From: Flavobacterium zepuense
Lineage (GTDB): Bacteria > Bacteroidota > Bacteroidia > Flavobacteriales > Flavobacteriaceae
NCBI RefSeq assembly: GCF_007097145.1
Contig: NZ_VJVZ01000002.1
Span: 310,001 to 374,000 of the forward strand
Direction of reading: 5' to 3'
DNA: 64,000 nucleotides
Part shown: one piece after another, positions 46,122 to 55,578 of the stretch
How the letters are laid out: each line of letters begins with the position of its first letter
Position numbering within the stretch: the stretch's first letter is position 1
Position numbers and translations under genes: made by a program
Notes under the pieces: model-generated
The model's input: only the letters and a program-made list of their open reading frames with translations
Database searches by the model: none
Told to the model about the DNA's origin: nothing

Positions 46122-48608
46122 ATGAGGCTGTTAAACTTTTTATTTTTATTAATTACTATCTCCATGGGGGCGCAAACCGCCATTACGGTAACGGTAAAAG
46201 ATGCCCAAAACAATACCGGGCTGCCTTTTGCAACGGTAACATCGCAGGGCAGGAATTACATTACCGATGTAGATGGCAAACTGGTACTGGAAGAGCCATC
46301 GGCTATAATCACCGCAAGCTATACCAGCTATACCTCTCAAAACATAGAAATCACCCCCACCAGGCGCTTTTATACCATAAAACTCGTGGCACATTCTGAA
46401 GTTTTAAAAGAACTGGTAATAGAGGGCGCTAACCCTGCTAACGAAATTATGGGGCGTGCCATTCGCCGTAAGGTTATAAACGACCCGCAGCGCAAGCTTT
46501 CCAGCTTTACCTATAAAACTTATGACAGGCTTATTGTTACTGCCGACCCCGACTCGATAAGCAGCAAACTGGATTCGGTTTTTGTATACGAAAAGATAGG
46601 CAAGCGCTTTGCCAAGGTAGATTCTACCGGCTTTAAATTTAAAAAACTGATAGACCGTAGGCACTTATACCAAACTGAAAAAATATCCGAATATAAATTT
46701 AACCGCGGGCAGGGCCTTAAGCAGGAGGTACTGGCAACGCGAATGGCGGGCTTTAAGCAGCCGCTGTATGAATTTATCGGGCTAAAGCTGCAATCGTATT
46801 CGGTATACACCGATAAGATCGACCTGCTGGAAACCAAATATGCCGGCCCAATGGCAAACGATGCCCTTAGCGAGTACAATTACAAGATACTGGACACCGT
46901 TAGCATTAACAAGCGCCAGGCCTACATGATCTATTTTGTCCCTAAACACCGCGGCAAAAAGAAGCTAAGCGGTATCTTGTACATAGACACCTATAATTAC
47001 GGAGTTGCCAAAGCCGTTTTCAGGGTACGCAACGTATTAGACATTACCTCTACCCACTTTTTTACTTACGAAAAAGACCAGCAACTGTGGTTTCCCGATC
47101 GTAAAACCCTAAAAATAGTAAAGGGTAATAATAAAGAAGATATTAAAATATTGGGCGAAACCATAAAGTTTGATGCCGTAAGCAGCCAGGATGCAAAGCG
47201 CGAAAAAGAGCCTTCGGATTTTGTTTATATGTACTCCGAGTCGGATAATTTCGACAAGCATTTTAACGAGCCGGTTACCATAAGGCGATCATCGGTAGCC
47301 ATAGAAATTAAAGACGACGCCATAAACCGCCCCGAAAGTTACTGGAACCAGTTCAGGCCCGATACGCTCGATTCCCGCAGCATGACTACCTACATGGCTT
47401 TAGACAGCCTTGTGGCAAAAGACAACTGGGAGCAGCGCATTATATTAGGCAGGCGCATTATAAATGGGTACATTCCGCTTGGGCCTATAGACCTTGACCT
47501 TAAGCAGATTGTAAAATACAACAATTACGAGGGCTTTAGGCTTGGGGTTGGCTTTATAACTAACGATAAGTTTGCCGAGACCTTCCGCATCAATACTTAT
47601 GGTGCCTACGGTACTAAAGATGGCGAGTTTAAATACAGCCTGGGCGGCGCCGTAAGACTGGGAAAATTCTCTAATTCATGGATAGGCGGCTCCTATACCG
47701 ATGACATTAAGGAGATAGCGAGCACATCATTCGCTACCGATAAAAGGGTATTTAAAATTTACGACCCCCGCCCTATCAATATCTCTACTTTTTACAACTA
47801 CCAGCAATGGCAGGGGTATATAGAAACACGCATTATACCCAAAACCGAGAGCGTATGGCAGCTAACGCGCAGCCGTATAGACCCTAAGTTTGATTATGTG
47901 TATAATCCTACCGGGGTACTGCCTTACTCGGTTTTTAATCTTACCACGGCATCGGTTTCTTTGCAATGGAACCCGTTTTCCGACTTTATGCAAACTCCGC
48001 GCGGGCGCATAGAAGTAGAGAAGCGTTTCCCTAAATTCGCCTTTCAGTATACCCAGGCGGTATCAGGCATTTGGGAAAGCGACTTTAATTTTGGAAAGTT
48101 CGATTTCAGGGCAGAGTTTGAGCATAAATACCTCAACGGGCAAAAAACCACGGCACTGGTGCAAACCGGTCTTGCCTTAGGCGATACCCCCCTAACCCAT
48201 TTGTACAGTACATCGCCTAACAATTTAGACAGGGAAGGCGTGCTGGCGCGTATAACCTTTGCAGGAAAGAACAGTTTTGAGACCATGTATTTTAACGAGT
48301 TCTTTTCCAGCCGCTACATGATGCTTCAGGTAAAGCACGGGATAACCCGTTTTACTATTTTCAGGAGCCTAAAGCTGTCACCCATGCTGGTTACGCGTTT
48401 TGCCATTGGCGGGCTCGACCATAAAAACCAGCACACCGGCCTTGATTACAAAACCCTGGACGACGGTTATTACGAAAGCGGCGTAGAGTTTAACGAGATT
48501 TTTAAAGGCCTTGGCTTTACTGCTTTTTACCGCTACGGCCCTTACCAGTTACCGGCGTTCGACAGGAATATTGCCCTTAAAATATCGTATGTACTCAACT
48601 TGTTTTAA
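46122..48608 (+). CDS. DUF5686 outer membrane protein with carboxypeptidase-like regulatory domain
   Basis: 828 residues. A signal peptide (LLITISMGAQT) leads into a CarboxypepD_reg-like domain at about 20-95 (VTVKDAQNNTGLPFATV), then the DUF5686 region with a periplasmic part and a C-terminal beta barrel ending LKISYVLNLF. Such proteins are abundant outer membrane components of Bacteroidota with unknown function. The start is 14 bases after the toxin gene, but functional linkage is unlikely. It converges with the DUF2490 gene. Confidence 0.88.
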   Translation: MRLLNFLFLLITISMGAQTAITVTVKDAQNNTGLPFATVTSQGRNYITDVDGKLVLEEPSAIITASYTSYTSQNIEITPTRRFYTIKLVAHSEVLKELVIEGANPANEIMGRAIRRKVINDPQRKLSSFTYKTYDRLIVTADPDSISSKLDSVFVYEKIGKRFAKVDSTGFKFKKLIDRRHLYQTEKISEYKFNRGQGLKQEVLATRMAGFKQPLYEFIGLKLQSYSVYTDKIDLLETKYAGPMANDALSEYNYKILDTVSINKRQAYMIYFVPKHRGKKKLSGILYIDTYNYGVAKAVFRVRNVLDITSTHFFTYEKDQQLWFPDRKTLKIVKGNNKEDIKILGETIKFDAVSSQDAKREKEPSDFVYMYSESDNFDKHFNEPVTIRRSSVAIEIKDDAINRPESYWNQFRPDTLDSRSMTTYMALDSLVAKDNWEQRIILGRRIINGYIPLGPIDLDLKQIVKYNNYEGFRLGVGFITNDKFAETFRINTYGAYGTKDGEFKYSLGGAVRLGKFSNSWIGGSYTDDIKEIASTSFATDKRVFKIYDPRPINISTFYNYQQWQGYIETRIIPKTESVWQLTRSRIDPKFDYVYNPTGVLPYSVFNLTTASVSLQWNPFSDFMQTPRGRIEVEKRFPKFAFQYTQAVSGIWESDFNFGKFDFRAEFEHKYLNGQKTTALVQTGLALGDTPLTHLYSTSPNNLDREGVLARITFAGKNSFETMYFNEFFSSRYMMLQVKHGITRFTIFRSLKLSPMLVTRFAIGGLDHKNQHTGLDYKTLDDGYYESGVEFNEIFKGLGFTAFYRYGPYQLPAFDRNIALKISYVLNLF

Positions 48609-48637
48609 GCAGTTTACCCCATCAAGTCTATTACTCA

Positions 48638-49414
48638 TCAAAAAGGATTCTCCAAAATAATATCCAGCGCCAGGTAGTTGGCATCTTTAATATGGTGGCC
48701 ATGGCCCATAAGGTCGTTCATGTAGCCAATATCAAAGGTTACAGGCAGTGTGTCAGGCGCATAGGAATAATAAAAGCAAAAACGACTTTCTTTATATTCA
48801 TAGCCGCCCCAGCCCTTCGCGGCATCATGGCTGATTGAAAACAAAGCTTCGGCGCTGCCCAGCAGGCTATTTTCATGGTCATTATCCAGCGGAAGCGACA
48901 CCTGTGTTTTAAAACGTGAACGGAGTTGAAAGTCATCTTCAACATTCTCAAAATCAGGGGTGAAAAATTTACGCACTTCCTGTCGGTATGTTGTTTTCCA
49001 TTTGGCATTGCCCAGCATTGCTGTATAACTCAACCTTCCGTAAAGTCGGAACTCTTGTTGTATAGCCATAGGCTCCAAATCATAGGGTGCCTGGCTTTCA
49101 TATTGATCCTGCCTCCTGTAGCTTACCGCATAGCTGTATTGCAAATGGGTGTTTAGCTTGTGGTATATCTCCTCGTTCAGCACCAGTATTGATGGTTTTT
49201 TAAACGGATCGGCATCGCTCTCAGGGTCGCTTATCCTGCCGAAGCCAAGATAGGTGACCGATGTGTTTTTATCATCAAGTTTTTGCCTAACCCCTAAAGC
49301 GCTCCAAAAAGCACCTTGGGTAGTGCCAAGCCCCGGCGGGCTCAACTGTGCATTACAGTCGGTTACAAAAAGTAATGTAAGTAGTATAGGTACAATGAAT
49401 TTTATAGTTCGCAT
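48638..49414 (-). CDS. DUF2490 domain-containing protein
   Basis: 258 residues from ATG 49414, which begins a signal peptide (MRTIKFIVPILLTLLFVTDCNAQ). The remainder is beta-rich with an outer membrane barrel pattern (LQYSYAVSYRRQDQ, YGRLSYTAML) and ends in Phe, typical for barrel insertion. DUF2490 proteins are small porin-like proteins of unknown function. The ATG at 49459 would add a charged stretch before the signal peptide, so I rejected it. Confidence 0.85.
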   Translation of the reverse strand: MRTIKFIVPILLTLLFVTDCNAQLSPPGLGTTQGAFWSALGVRQKLDDKNTSVTYLGFGRISDPESDADPFKKPSILVLNEEIYHKLNTHLQYSYAVSYRRQDQYESQAPYDLEPMAIQQEFRLYGRLSYTAMLGNAKWKTTYRQEVRKFFTPDFENVEDDFQLRSRFKTQVSLPLDNDHENSLLGSAEALFSISHDAAKGWGGYEYKESRFCFYYSYAPDTLPVTFDIGYMNDLMGHGHHIKDANYLALDIILENPF

Positions 49415-49771
49415 AGTACATTTATTTTGATGCAAGTTGCCACGCGAAACTGGAAACAATTGGGATTTTTAGTAATTGGCAATTATTTATGATCCTCATT
49501 CAGCCTGATATTGCAATTTAAAACTGCATGTACCTATAGTCCAGTTGTTTTAAAACGGCTTTATTAAATACAAATAAAATTTATGAATCCATGTATGAAA
49601 ATTTACTTATTTGTAAACTTTTGGCTGTTCATAAATTTTTATATAATTGTTTTTCAGAATATTAGATGAATAAATTTGTAAACTTTAGCAGCTTTAATTT
49701 TTTTAGGATTTATTTTAGTTGTAAATTTACAACTCGTTACAAACACATTCCCAACTCCAAATATATCACTT
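49415..49771. promoter_or_regulatory. AT-rich upstream region of the ribonucleotide reductase gene with operator-like repeats
   Basis: No gene seen. A perfect 18-bp palindrome AGTTGTAAATTTACAACT lies at 49717-49734, 37 bases before the ATG. TTTGTAAACTTT occurs twice upstream, starting near 49610 and 49675. The shared TTGTAAA core suggests a cluster of sites for one regulator. No cobalamin riboswitch and no NrdR-type box is visible. Confidence 0.5.
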
Positions 49772-52327
49772 ATGAGTACACCCCTAACCATAAAAAACGC
49801 AGCTACTTACACCCAGGAAGAAGCCGTAACCGCCTCGCTGGAATACTTTAAAGGCGACAGCCTTGCCGCTACGGTTTGGGTAAATAAGTACGCGCTTAAA
49901 GATTCTAAGGGCAACATTTACGAGCGCACACCCAACGATATGCACCGCCGTATTGCAGGCGAAATTGCCCGTATAGAATCTAAATACACCAACCCGCTTA
50001 CCGAAGACCAAATCTTTAACCTGATAAAAGATTTTAAATACCTTGTGCCGCAGGGCAGCCCCATGACAGGTATTGGCAACCCGTTCCAAATCGCATCGTT
50101 ATCCAATTGTTTTGTAATTGGTAATGATAACTCCGACTCGTATGGCGGTATCATGAAAACCGATCAGGAGCAGGTACAGCTTATGAAACGCCGTGGTGGT
50201 GTGGGGCACGACCTTAGCCACATTCGCCCGAAAGGGTCGCCGGTAAAAAATTCGGCGTTAACCTCTACAGGCCTGGTGCCGTTTATGGAACGTTTTTCTA
50301 ACTCTACCCGCGAGGTAGCCCAGGATGGCCGCCGTGGTGCGCTGATGTTATCGGTATCTATAAACCACCCCGATGCCACCGATTTTATAGATGCTAAAAT
50401 GGAGCAGGGTAAGGTAACGGGCGCTAATGTATCGGTACGGATTGACGATGAATTTATGAAAGCCGTACAGGCCGGAACAACCTATACCCAAAAATATCCC
50501 ATATTTAGCGATGCCCCTCTATACACTAAAGAGATTGATGCACAGGCGTTATGGGGAAAGATCATTCATAATGCATGGAAATCTGCTGAGCCTGGCATCT
50601 TGTTTTGGGATACTATCATTAAAGAGTCGCTACCGGATTGCTATGCCGATCTTGGTTATAAAACACTGTCTACCAACCCTTGTGGAGAAATCCCGCTTTG
50701 CGCGTACGATAGCTGCCGCCTTTTGGCTATTAACCTGCTTTCGTATGTAGATAATCCGTTTACCAAAGAGGCTTCGTTTAACTATCTGTTATTTAAACAG
50801 CATGTTGCTGCGGCCGAGAGGATAATGGACGATATCATCGACCTTGAGCTTGAAAAAATAGACACCATACTTGCCAAAATTGATGCCGACCCGGAAGGAG
50901 AAGAGATCAAGCTGGTTGAGAGAAACCTTTGGCTAAACATTCGCACCAAAGCCCGCGATGGCCGCCGTACCGGTATTGGCATTACTGCCGAAGGTGATAT
51001 GCTTGCCGCACTTGGCCTGCGCTACGGTAGTGATGAGGGTGTTGACTTTTCTGAGAACATACATAAAATACTGGCAGTAGAAGCCTACAGGGGCTCGGTT
51101 AACCTGGCTAAAGAGCGTGGCGCGTTTACTATTTACGATTCAGAACGTGAAAAAAACAACCCGTTCGTGCTTCGATTAAAAGAGGCCGATAGCCAGTTGT
51201 TTTACGAAATGCAGGAGCATGGCCGCCGTAATATCGCCCTGCTTACTATTGCCCCAACAGGCACTACCAGTTTAATGACGCAAACTACCAGCGGTATTGA
51301 GCCGGTTTTTTTACCGGTTTACAAACGCAGGCGTAAAGTAAACCCTAACGATAAAGATGTTCGCGTAGATTTTATTGATGAAGTAGGCGATAGCTGGGAA
51401 GAGTATGTGGTTTTCCACCACCGTTTTAAAGAGTGGATGGATGCAAACGGCCACGATACCTCTAAAAATTACACCCAGGAAGAACTGGATGTTTTTGTAG
51501 CGCAATCGCCGTACTACAAAGCCACCAGTAACGATGTTGACTGGCTTAGCAAAGTGCGCATGCAGGGCAGGATACAAAAATGGGTAGACCACTCTATATC
51601 GGTAACGGTAAACGTACCTAACGAAACCCCCGAAGACGTGGTTGCAAGATTATATATGGAGGCATGGGAGGCCGGCTGTAAAGGCGTAACGGTATACAGA
51701 GATGGCTCACGCTCCGGGGTGCTTATCTCAAATTCTGATAAGAAAGATGAAAAAACATCCGGTGGTGCATCAACCATTTTCCCTACCAAGCGCCCGCAGG
51801 TGTTGGAGGCCGATGTAGTGCGTTTCCAAAACAGTAAAGACAAATGGATCGCCTTTATCGGTTTGATAGATGGCAGGCCTTACGAGATCTTTACTGGCCT
51901 TGTAGATGATGAAGACGGTATATTGATACCGCGTTGGGTTTGCGAAGGCCTTATCATAAAAAATAAAAATGACGACGGTACAAGCCGTTACGATTTTCAA
52001 TATAAAAATGCCCGTGGCTATAAAACCACTATCGAAGGCTTATCGCATAAGTTTAACCCGGAGTACTGGAACTACGCCAAACTAATTTCGGGCACCTTAA
52101 GGCACGGCATGCACATAGAAAAAGCAGTCGACCTTATTAACAGCCTCCAATTAGACAGCGAGAGCATCAACACTTGGAAAAATGGTGTGGCACGCGCCCT
52201 TAAACGCTATATTATGGATGGTACTGAGGCACACGGCCAAAAATGCAGCAATTGTAACTCCACTAACCTTATTTACCAGGAAGGCTGCCTTACCTGCAAC
52301 GATTGCGGTTCGTCTAAATGCGGATAA
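49772..52327 (+). CDS. Adenosylcobalamin-dependent (class II) ribonucleotide reductase
   Basis: 851 residues. It makes deoxyribonucleotides using B12 instead of an oxygen-dependent NrdB radical subunit. Core motifs: LSNCFVIGN with the first redox Cys, NPCGEIPLC with the active-site Cys, and APTGTTSLM. The region from about residue 670 is a TSCPD-like segment, and the protein ends with a zinc-ribbon-like CSNCNS then CLTCNDCGSSKCG, which carries the swinging-arm cysteines. No NrdB gene is adjacent, consistent with class II. A strong terminator follows. Confidence 0.95.
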   Translation: MSTPLTIKNAATYTQEEAVTASLEYFKGDSLAATVWVNKYALKDSKGNIYERTPNDMHRRIAGEIARIESKYTNPLTEDQIFNLIKDFKYLVPQGSPMTGIGNPFQIASLSNCFVIGNDNSDSYGGIMKTDQEQVQLMKRRGGVGHDLSHIRPKGSPVKNSALTSTGLVPFMERFSNSTREVAQDGRRGALMLSVSINHPDATDFIDAKMEQGKVTGANVSVRIDDEFMKAVQAGTTYTQKYPIFSDAPLYTKEIDAQALWGKIIHNAWKSAEPGILFWDTIIKESLPDCYADLGYKTLSTNPCGEIPLCAYDSCRLLAINLLSYVDNPFTKEASFNYLLFKQHVAAAERIMDDIIDLELEKIDTILAKIDADPEGEEIKLVERNLWLNIRTKARDGRRTGIGITAEGDMLAALGLRYGSDEGVDFSENIHKILAVEAYRGSVNLAKERGAFTIYDSEREKNNPFVLRLKEADSQLFYEMQEHGRRNIALLTIAPTGTTSLMTQTTSGIEPVFLPVYKRRRKVNPNDKDVRVDFIDEVGDSWEEYVVFHHRFKEWMDANGHDTSKNYTQEELDVFVAQSPYYKATSNDVDWLSKVRMQGRIQKWVDHSISVTVNVPNETPEDVVARLYMEAWEAGCKGVTVYRDGSRSGVLISNSDKKDEKTSGGASTIFPTKRPQVLEADVVRFQNSKDKWIAFIGLIDGRPYEIFTGLVDDEDGILIPRWVCEGLIIKNKNDDGTSRYDFQYKNARGYKTTIEGLSHKFNPEYWNYAKLISGTLRHGMHIEKAVDLINSLQLDSESINTWKNGVARALKRYIMDGTEAHGQKCSNCNSTNLIYQEGCLTCNDCGSSKCG

Positions 52328-52354
52328 TCTGCCTAAAAATGTTAATGATATCTA

Positions 52355-52386
52355 TAATCCGTTCCCTTTCGGGAACGGATTTTTTA
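52355..52386 (+). terminator. Terminator after the ribonucleotide reductase gene
   Basis: ATCCGTTCCC pairs with GGGAACGGAT around a TTTC loop, followed by TTTTTT. Confidence 0.93.
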
Positions 52387-52413
52387 ATTTTAGGGGTTAT
52401 GGTGTTTAACCAA

Positions 52414-52489
52414 AACCTACAAGGTCTCGAAGACCTTGCAGGTTACGCAAGCGGCTACATTTCCTGCAAGGTTTTTAAAACCTTGTAGG
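52414..52489. repeat. Paired CCTACAAGG/CCTTGCAGG hairpins
   Basis: Two related hairpins: 52414-52444 (AACCTACAAGGTC pairing with GACCTTGCAGGTT) and 52463-52489 (CCTGCAAGGTTTT pairing with AAAACCTTGTAGG). Each has the same imperfect arm pair; they look like two copies of one dispersed palindromic unit placed between genes. Confidence 0.75.
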
Positions 52490-52514
52490 TATTATTCACA
52501 TAACCACTTTTAAC

Positions 52515-53564
52515 ATGACCCAAATACACAGCAACAGCGTTTTTTTACAATTTTTAGTGTTTGGCGCTATTGGGCTGGTGCTAACCTTTACTATTGTGTT
52601 TCTAGTGCTAAAACGTGTAGGTAAAGACCCCAATAACCTGTTGCCGGTAAACTTTGCCAACCGGATAAAATTCCCCCTGCTGCTCATTATTATTGCCTTG
52701 GTATTGCGAATAGGCCTGGTTAACGATGTGTTTTTAGATTCTTATGTAAAACTTATTGGGCACGTGTGTACGCTCGTGCTTATTTTTTCGGTTACCTTGG
52801 CCTGTATCGTACTGCTTCGTGCGTTTAAGAGCGGGCTCATGCGCAAGTACGACATTACGGCTGATGACAACCTGCACGCCCGCCGTGTGTTTACGCAGTT
52901 TACCGTGCTGGAACGGGTAATTATATTTTTGCTCGTGGTGTTTGCCATTGGCATAGCCCTTATGAGTTTTGATAACATTCGTACCATAGGCATAAGCTTT
53001 TTAACTTCGGCAGGTATTGCAGGGGTTATACTGGGGTTCTCGGCACAAAAAATGCTTGGTACCCTTATAGCCGGTATACAAATAGCCCTAACGCAGCCCA
53101 TACGGTTAGACGATGTTGTTATTGTGGAAGGCGAATGGGGCTGGATAGAAGAAATTACCCTGACTTATGTGGTTGTACGCATTTGGGATAAGCGCCGTAT
53201 GGTACTGCCTACAACTTATTTTATAGAAAAGCCATTCCAGAACTGGACACGCACCACATCGGAAATCCTTGGTACCGTCTTTATCTACACTGATTTTATG
53301 ATGCCGGTTGATAAGCTGCGCGAAGAGCTTACCCGCCTGCTAAATACAACTCCCCTTTGGGACGGTAAGGTAAATGTACTACAGGTTACAGGCGCTACCG
53401 AAACGGGAATGGAAATCAGGGCATTGATGAGCAGCAAAAACTCACCTACCTCGTGGGATTTGCGTGTGTTTATCCGCGAAAAGCTGATTTATTACATACA
53501 GCAAAATTATCCGGAGAGCCTTCCGCGAACGCGTATCGAAATGAAAACCGATGCCCGGGCTTAA
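52515..53564 (+). CDS. Mechanosensitive ion channel family protein (MscS-like)
   Basis: 349 residues. Membrane helices at about 10-30, 57-77, 82-104 and 131-152 precede the pore-lining TM3 (GISFLTSAGIAGVILGFSAQKMLGTLIAGIQ; Gly/Ala-rich) and the cytoplasmic MscS beta domain (LDDVVIVEGEWGWIEEITLTYVVVRIWDKRRMVLPT). These channels open under membrane tension to release solutes. It is followed by a separately promoted outer membrane protein gene. Confidence 0.95.
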   Translation: MTQIHSNSVFLQFLVFGAIGLVLTFTIVFLVLKRVGKDPNNLLPVNFANRIKFPLLLIIIALVLRIGLVNDVFLDSYVKLIGHVCTLVLIFSVTLACIVLLRAFKSGLMRKYDITADDNLHARRVFTQFTVLERVIIFLLVVFAIGIALMSFDNIRTIGISFLTSAGIAGVILGFSAQKMLGTLIAGIQIALTQPIRLDDVVIVEGEWGWIEEITLTYVVVRIWDKRRMVLPTTYFIEKPFQNWTRTTSEILGTVFIYTDFMMPVDKLREELTRLLNTTPLWDGKVNVLQVTGATETGMEIRALMSSKNSPTSWDLRVFIREKLIYYIQQNYPESLPRTRIEMKTDARA

Positions 53565-53640
53565 TTTTAGGCTGTGCAAGCTTATAAAAATTAACCATTA
53601 CTATAAAAGTATTACTAAACTTTTGCATCTTTGTACATAT

Positions 53641-54384
53641 ATGAATACAGGTAGCTTTATGCAGCGCATTTACGTTTTATTGTTCTGTTTAGTCGGTTTT
53701 ATATCGGTGGCACAGGTTATGGAAACCATGCCTAAAGACACTATTAAACTGGACAGTATTCCTGTAGTGGCCGACCCTAAATACCGTGAAGACCAGTTTT
53801 ATGCCACCATTGCCTATAACCTTATGCACGGGCAGCCGGCAGGTTACAGGCAATATTCGTTTTCAACCGAGCTTGGTGTAGGTTTTTTGCGCGATATGCC
53901 CATAAACAAACGCCGTAACCATTCTATTGCTATTGGGGCGGGCTATTCGTACAACAACATTAAGCACAATTTAAAGGTTGACAATACCGATCCTAAGGGC
54001 ATTACCTACGCTACGGTAGACCGGGAGGAATTTGACAAGAACAAGCTCGTGCTTCACTATCTCGAAGTACCGTTAGAACTACGCTGGCGCAATTCCGACT
54101 CCATAAGCCATAAATTCTGGCGGGTATATGCAGGGTTTAAGGCAAGCTTTTTATTTTCAGACAAAGCTCAGTACCAGCCTGCCGAAGGCGCTACTATAAA
54201 GCTTAAAAACGATGCCAACCTCAACAAGATACTGTACAGCACCTATCTGTCTGTAGGATGGAATACGTGGAACTTTTATGCTTCCTATGGTATCACGCCA
54301 ATTTACGATACTGCCATAACAGATGAGGGCGAAAAGATAAAAATGGGGTCGCTAAAAATGGGGCTCATTTTTTATATACTCTGA
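53641..54384 (+). CDS. porT: Outer membrane beta-barrel protein, PorT-like
   Basis: 247 residues. A signal peptide (MQRIYVLLFCLVGFISVAQ) is followed by KDSxxx-type acidic spacer and an eight-stranded-type barrel with YSFSTELGVGFLRDMP, IGAGYSYN and VYAGFKASFLF, ending MGLIFYIL. The length and pattern fit the PorT family, which is needed for type IX secretion; a generic porin-family barrel remains possible. Start at 53641 or 53659 (directly at the signal peptide) cannot be decided. An ACTTTTGC promoter-like element lies about 20 bases upstream. Confidence 0.75.
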   Translation: MNTGSFMQRIYVLLFCLVGFISVAQVMETMPKDTIKLDSIPVVADPKYREDQFYATIAYNLMHGQPAGYRQYSFSTELGVGFLRDMPINKRRNHSIAIGAGYSYNNIKHNLKVDNTDPKGITYATVDREEFDKNKLVLHYLEVPLELRWRNSDSISHKFWRVYAGFKASFLFSDKAQYQPAEGATIKLKNDANLNKILYSTYLSVGWNTWNFYASYGITPIYDTAITDEGEKIKMGSLKMGLIFYIL

Positions 54385-54411
54385 TTTTGTTGGCTAAAGC
54401 ATCAATAAAAA

Positions 54412-54999
54412 ATGATCGCTATGCAAAAATGTACCATCAAACAGATTTTTAAAGGGATTGATTTTTCGCCATCAGAGCTGGAAGCTGCCGAAAACAAATT
54501 TGAAGAAATAAAGGTTAAGAAGGGCGATATCCTGCTCACTCCGGGCCAATTGGTACCATTCCAATATTTTGTTTGCAACGGTTGCCTGCGAACCTACTAT
54601 ATCTCCGACACCGGAAAAGAATATACACTGCAATTTGCGGTTACCGACTGGTGGATAAGCGACTATACAGCCTTTTTTACAGGTGATAAATCGATGTTTT
54701 ATATAGACTGCGTTAAAGATGCTGTGGTCTATAAACTATCCAAAGAAAGCATGGAGCAGTTATATAAGGAAGTCCCGCAAATAGAATCGTTCTTCAGGAT
54801 CAAGATGGAGCGGTTTTTTGGCAGTTACCAAAAGAGGATATTATCGGATCTTGCCTTAACGGCAGAAGAAAAATACCTGCGGTTTGTAAAAAATTACCCT
54901 GATATAGAAAAGCACATAAAAAACTACCACTTAGCATCTTACCTGGGCATTACTACCGAAAGCCTTAGCAGGGTACGGCACGAATTGGCGAAGAAATAA
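54412..54999 (+). CDS. Crp/Fnr family transcriptional regulator
   Basis: 195 residues. A cyclic nucleotide-binding-like beta roll at about 20-115 (KGDILLTPGQLVPFQYFV, GCLRTYYISDTGKEYTLQFA) is followed by a connecting helix (FRIKMERFFGSYQKRIL) and a short winged helix (YHLASYLGITTESLSRVRHEL). The Arg and Glu needed for cAMP are absent, so another ligand or none. Start may be ATG 54412 or 54421. It is just upstream of a monooxygenase/DJ-1 pair whose leader holds a 90-bp tandem duplication, so these genes are its likely targets. Confidence 0.92.
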   Translation: MIAMQKCTIKQIFKGIDFSPSELEAAENKFEEIKVKKGDILLTPGQLVPFQYFVCNGCLRTYYISDTGKEYTLQFAVTDWWISDYTAFFTGDKSMFYIDCVKDAVVYKLSKESMEQLYKEVPQIESFFRIKMERFFGSYQKRILSDLALTAEEKYLRFVKNYPDIEKHIKNYHLASYLGITTESLSRVRHELAKK

Positions 55000-55020
55000 A
55001 CATATCTAAATTGTATAGTA

Positions 55021-55047
55021 AGGATGGCACAATGCCATCCTTTTTTT
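55021..55047 (+). terminator. Terminator of the Crp-type gene
   Basis: AGGATGGC pairs with GCCATCCT around ACAAT, followed by TTTTTTT. Confidence 0.93.
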
Positions 55048-55060
55048 GTGCCCTGAAATT

Positions 55061-55207
55061 TTTATTACCATACATCAATTTTTAGGAGGATACAGATGCA
55101 GAACTTTGTAGTGTAATAAAATGTTGATAATCATAAAAATAGAGTTGGTGTTTATTACCATACATCAATTTTTTTAAGACGCCGATTCAGGAACTTTGAA
55201 GTGTAAT
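55061..55207. repeat. 90-bp tandem duplication upstream of the monooxygenase gene
   Basis: TTTATTACCATACATCAATT plus TTT occurs at 55061-55083 and 55151-55173, and GAACTTTG.AGTGTAAT at 55101-55117 and 55191-55207, both pairs offset by exactly 90 bases. The middle parts have diverged. The AACTTTG element resembles a -7 box, so each unit may carry an operator plus a promoter. Confidence 0.85.
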
Positions 55208-55241
55208 TAAGAACTACTAACAACAGATAAAAATACAGGTC

Positions 55242-55532
55242 ATGGAAAAAGAACTTATTGTAAAATGGAAGATCAGGAAAGATAAAACATCTGAAATCCT
55301 GATACTGCTGCCGGCCCTTGCCGAAGCCACTAAAAAAGAAACCGGGAATTTGCTCTATGCGGTTTACCAGTCGGAGTCTGATCCTAACGAACTTATCCTT
55401 CACGAACGCTATGCTGATGAAGCTGCCGCAGAAGCACACAAAGCATCAAACCATTACCGGGATATAGTTGTGGGTAAGATTATACCGCACCTTGAAAGCC
55501 GTGAAGTAACCATTATCAGGCAACTTTTTTAA
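55242..55532 (+). CDS. Antibiotic biosynthesis monooxygenase-like (putative quinol monooxygenase)
   Basis: 96 residues, the size of one ABM ferredoxin-like domain. Features: KWKIRKDKTSEILILL, KETGNLLYAVYQSESDPNEL, and the conserved ERYADEAAAEAHKASNHY, where the His binds near the active site in YgiN/quinol monooxygenases. Proteins of this type oxidise quinols or reactive small molecules without a cofactor. The DJ-1 gene follows after 46 bases, so a stress-linked two-gene operon under the Crp-type regulator is likely. Confidence 0.92.
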   Translation: MEKELIVKWKIRKDKTSEILILLPALAEATKKETGNLLYAVYQSESDPNELILHERYADEAAAEAHKASNHYRDIVVGKIIPHLESREVTIIRQLF

Positions 55533-55578
55533 ACAGAAACCTATTCATTACCAATTCTAAATTTAAAAATTAAACATC

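Noticed and set aside
49415..49771. Cobalamin riboswitch before the B12-dependent reductase
   Set aside because: No B12-box-like or other conserved riboswitch segments could be found in this AT-rich region.
49666..49851. 61-residue plus-strand frame before the ribonucleotide reductase
   Set aside because: It overlaps the true start and the palindromic upstream region; no family resemblance.
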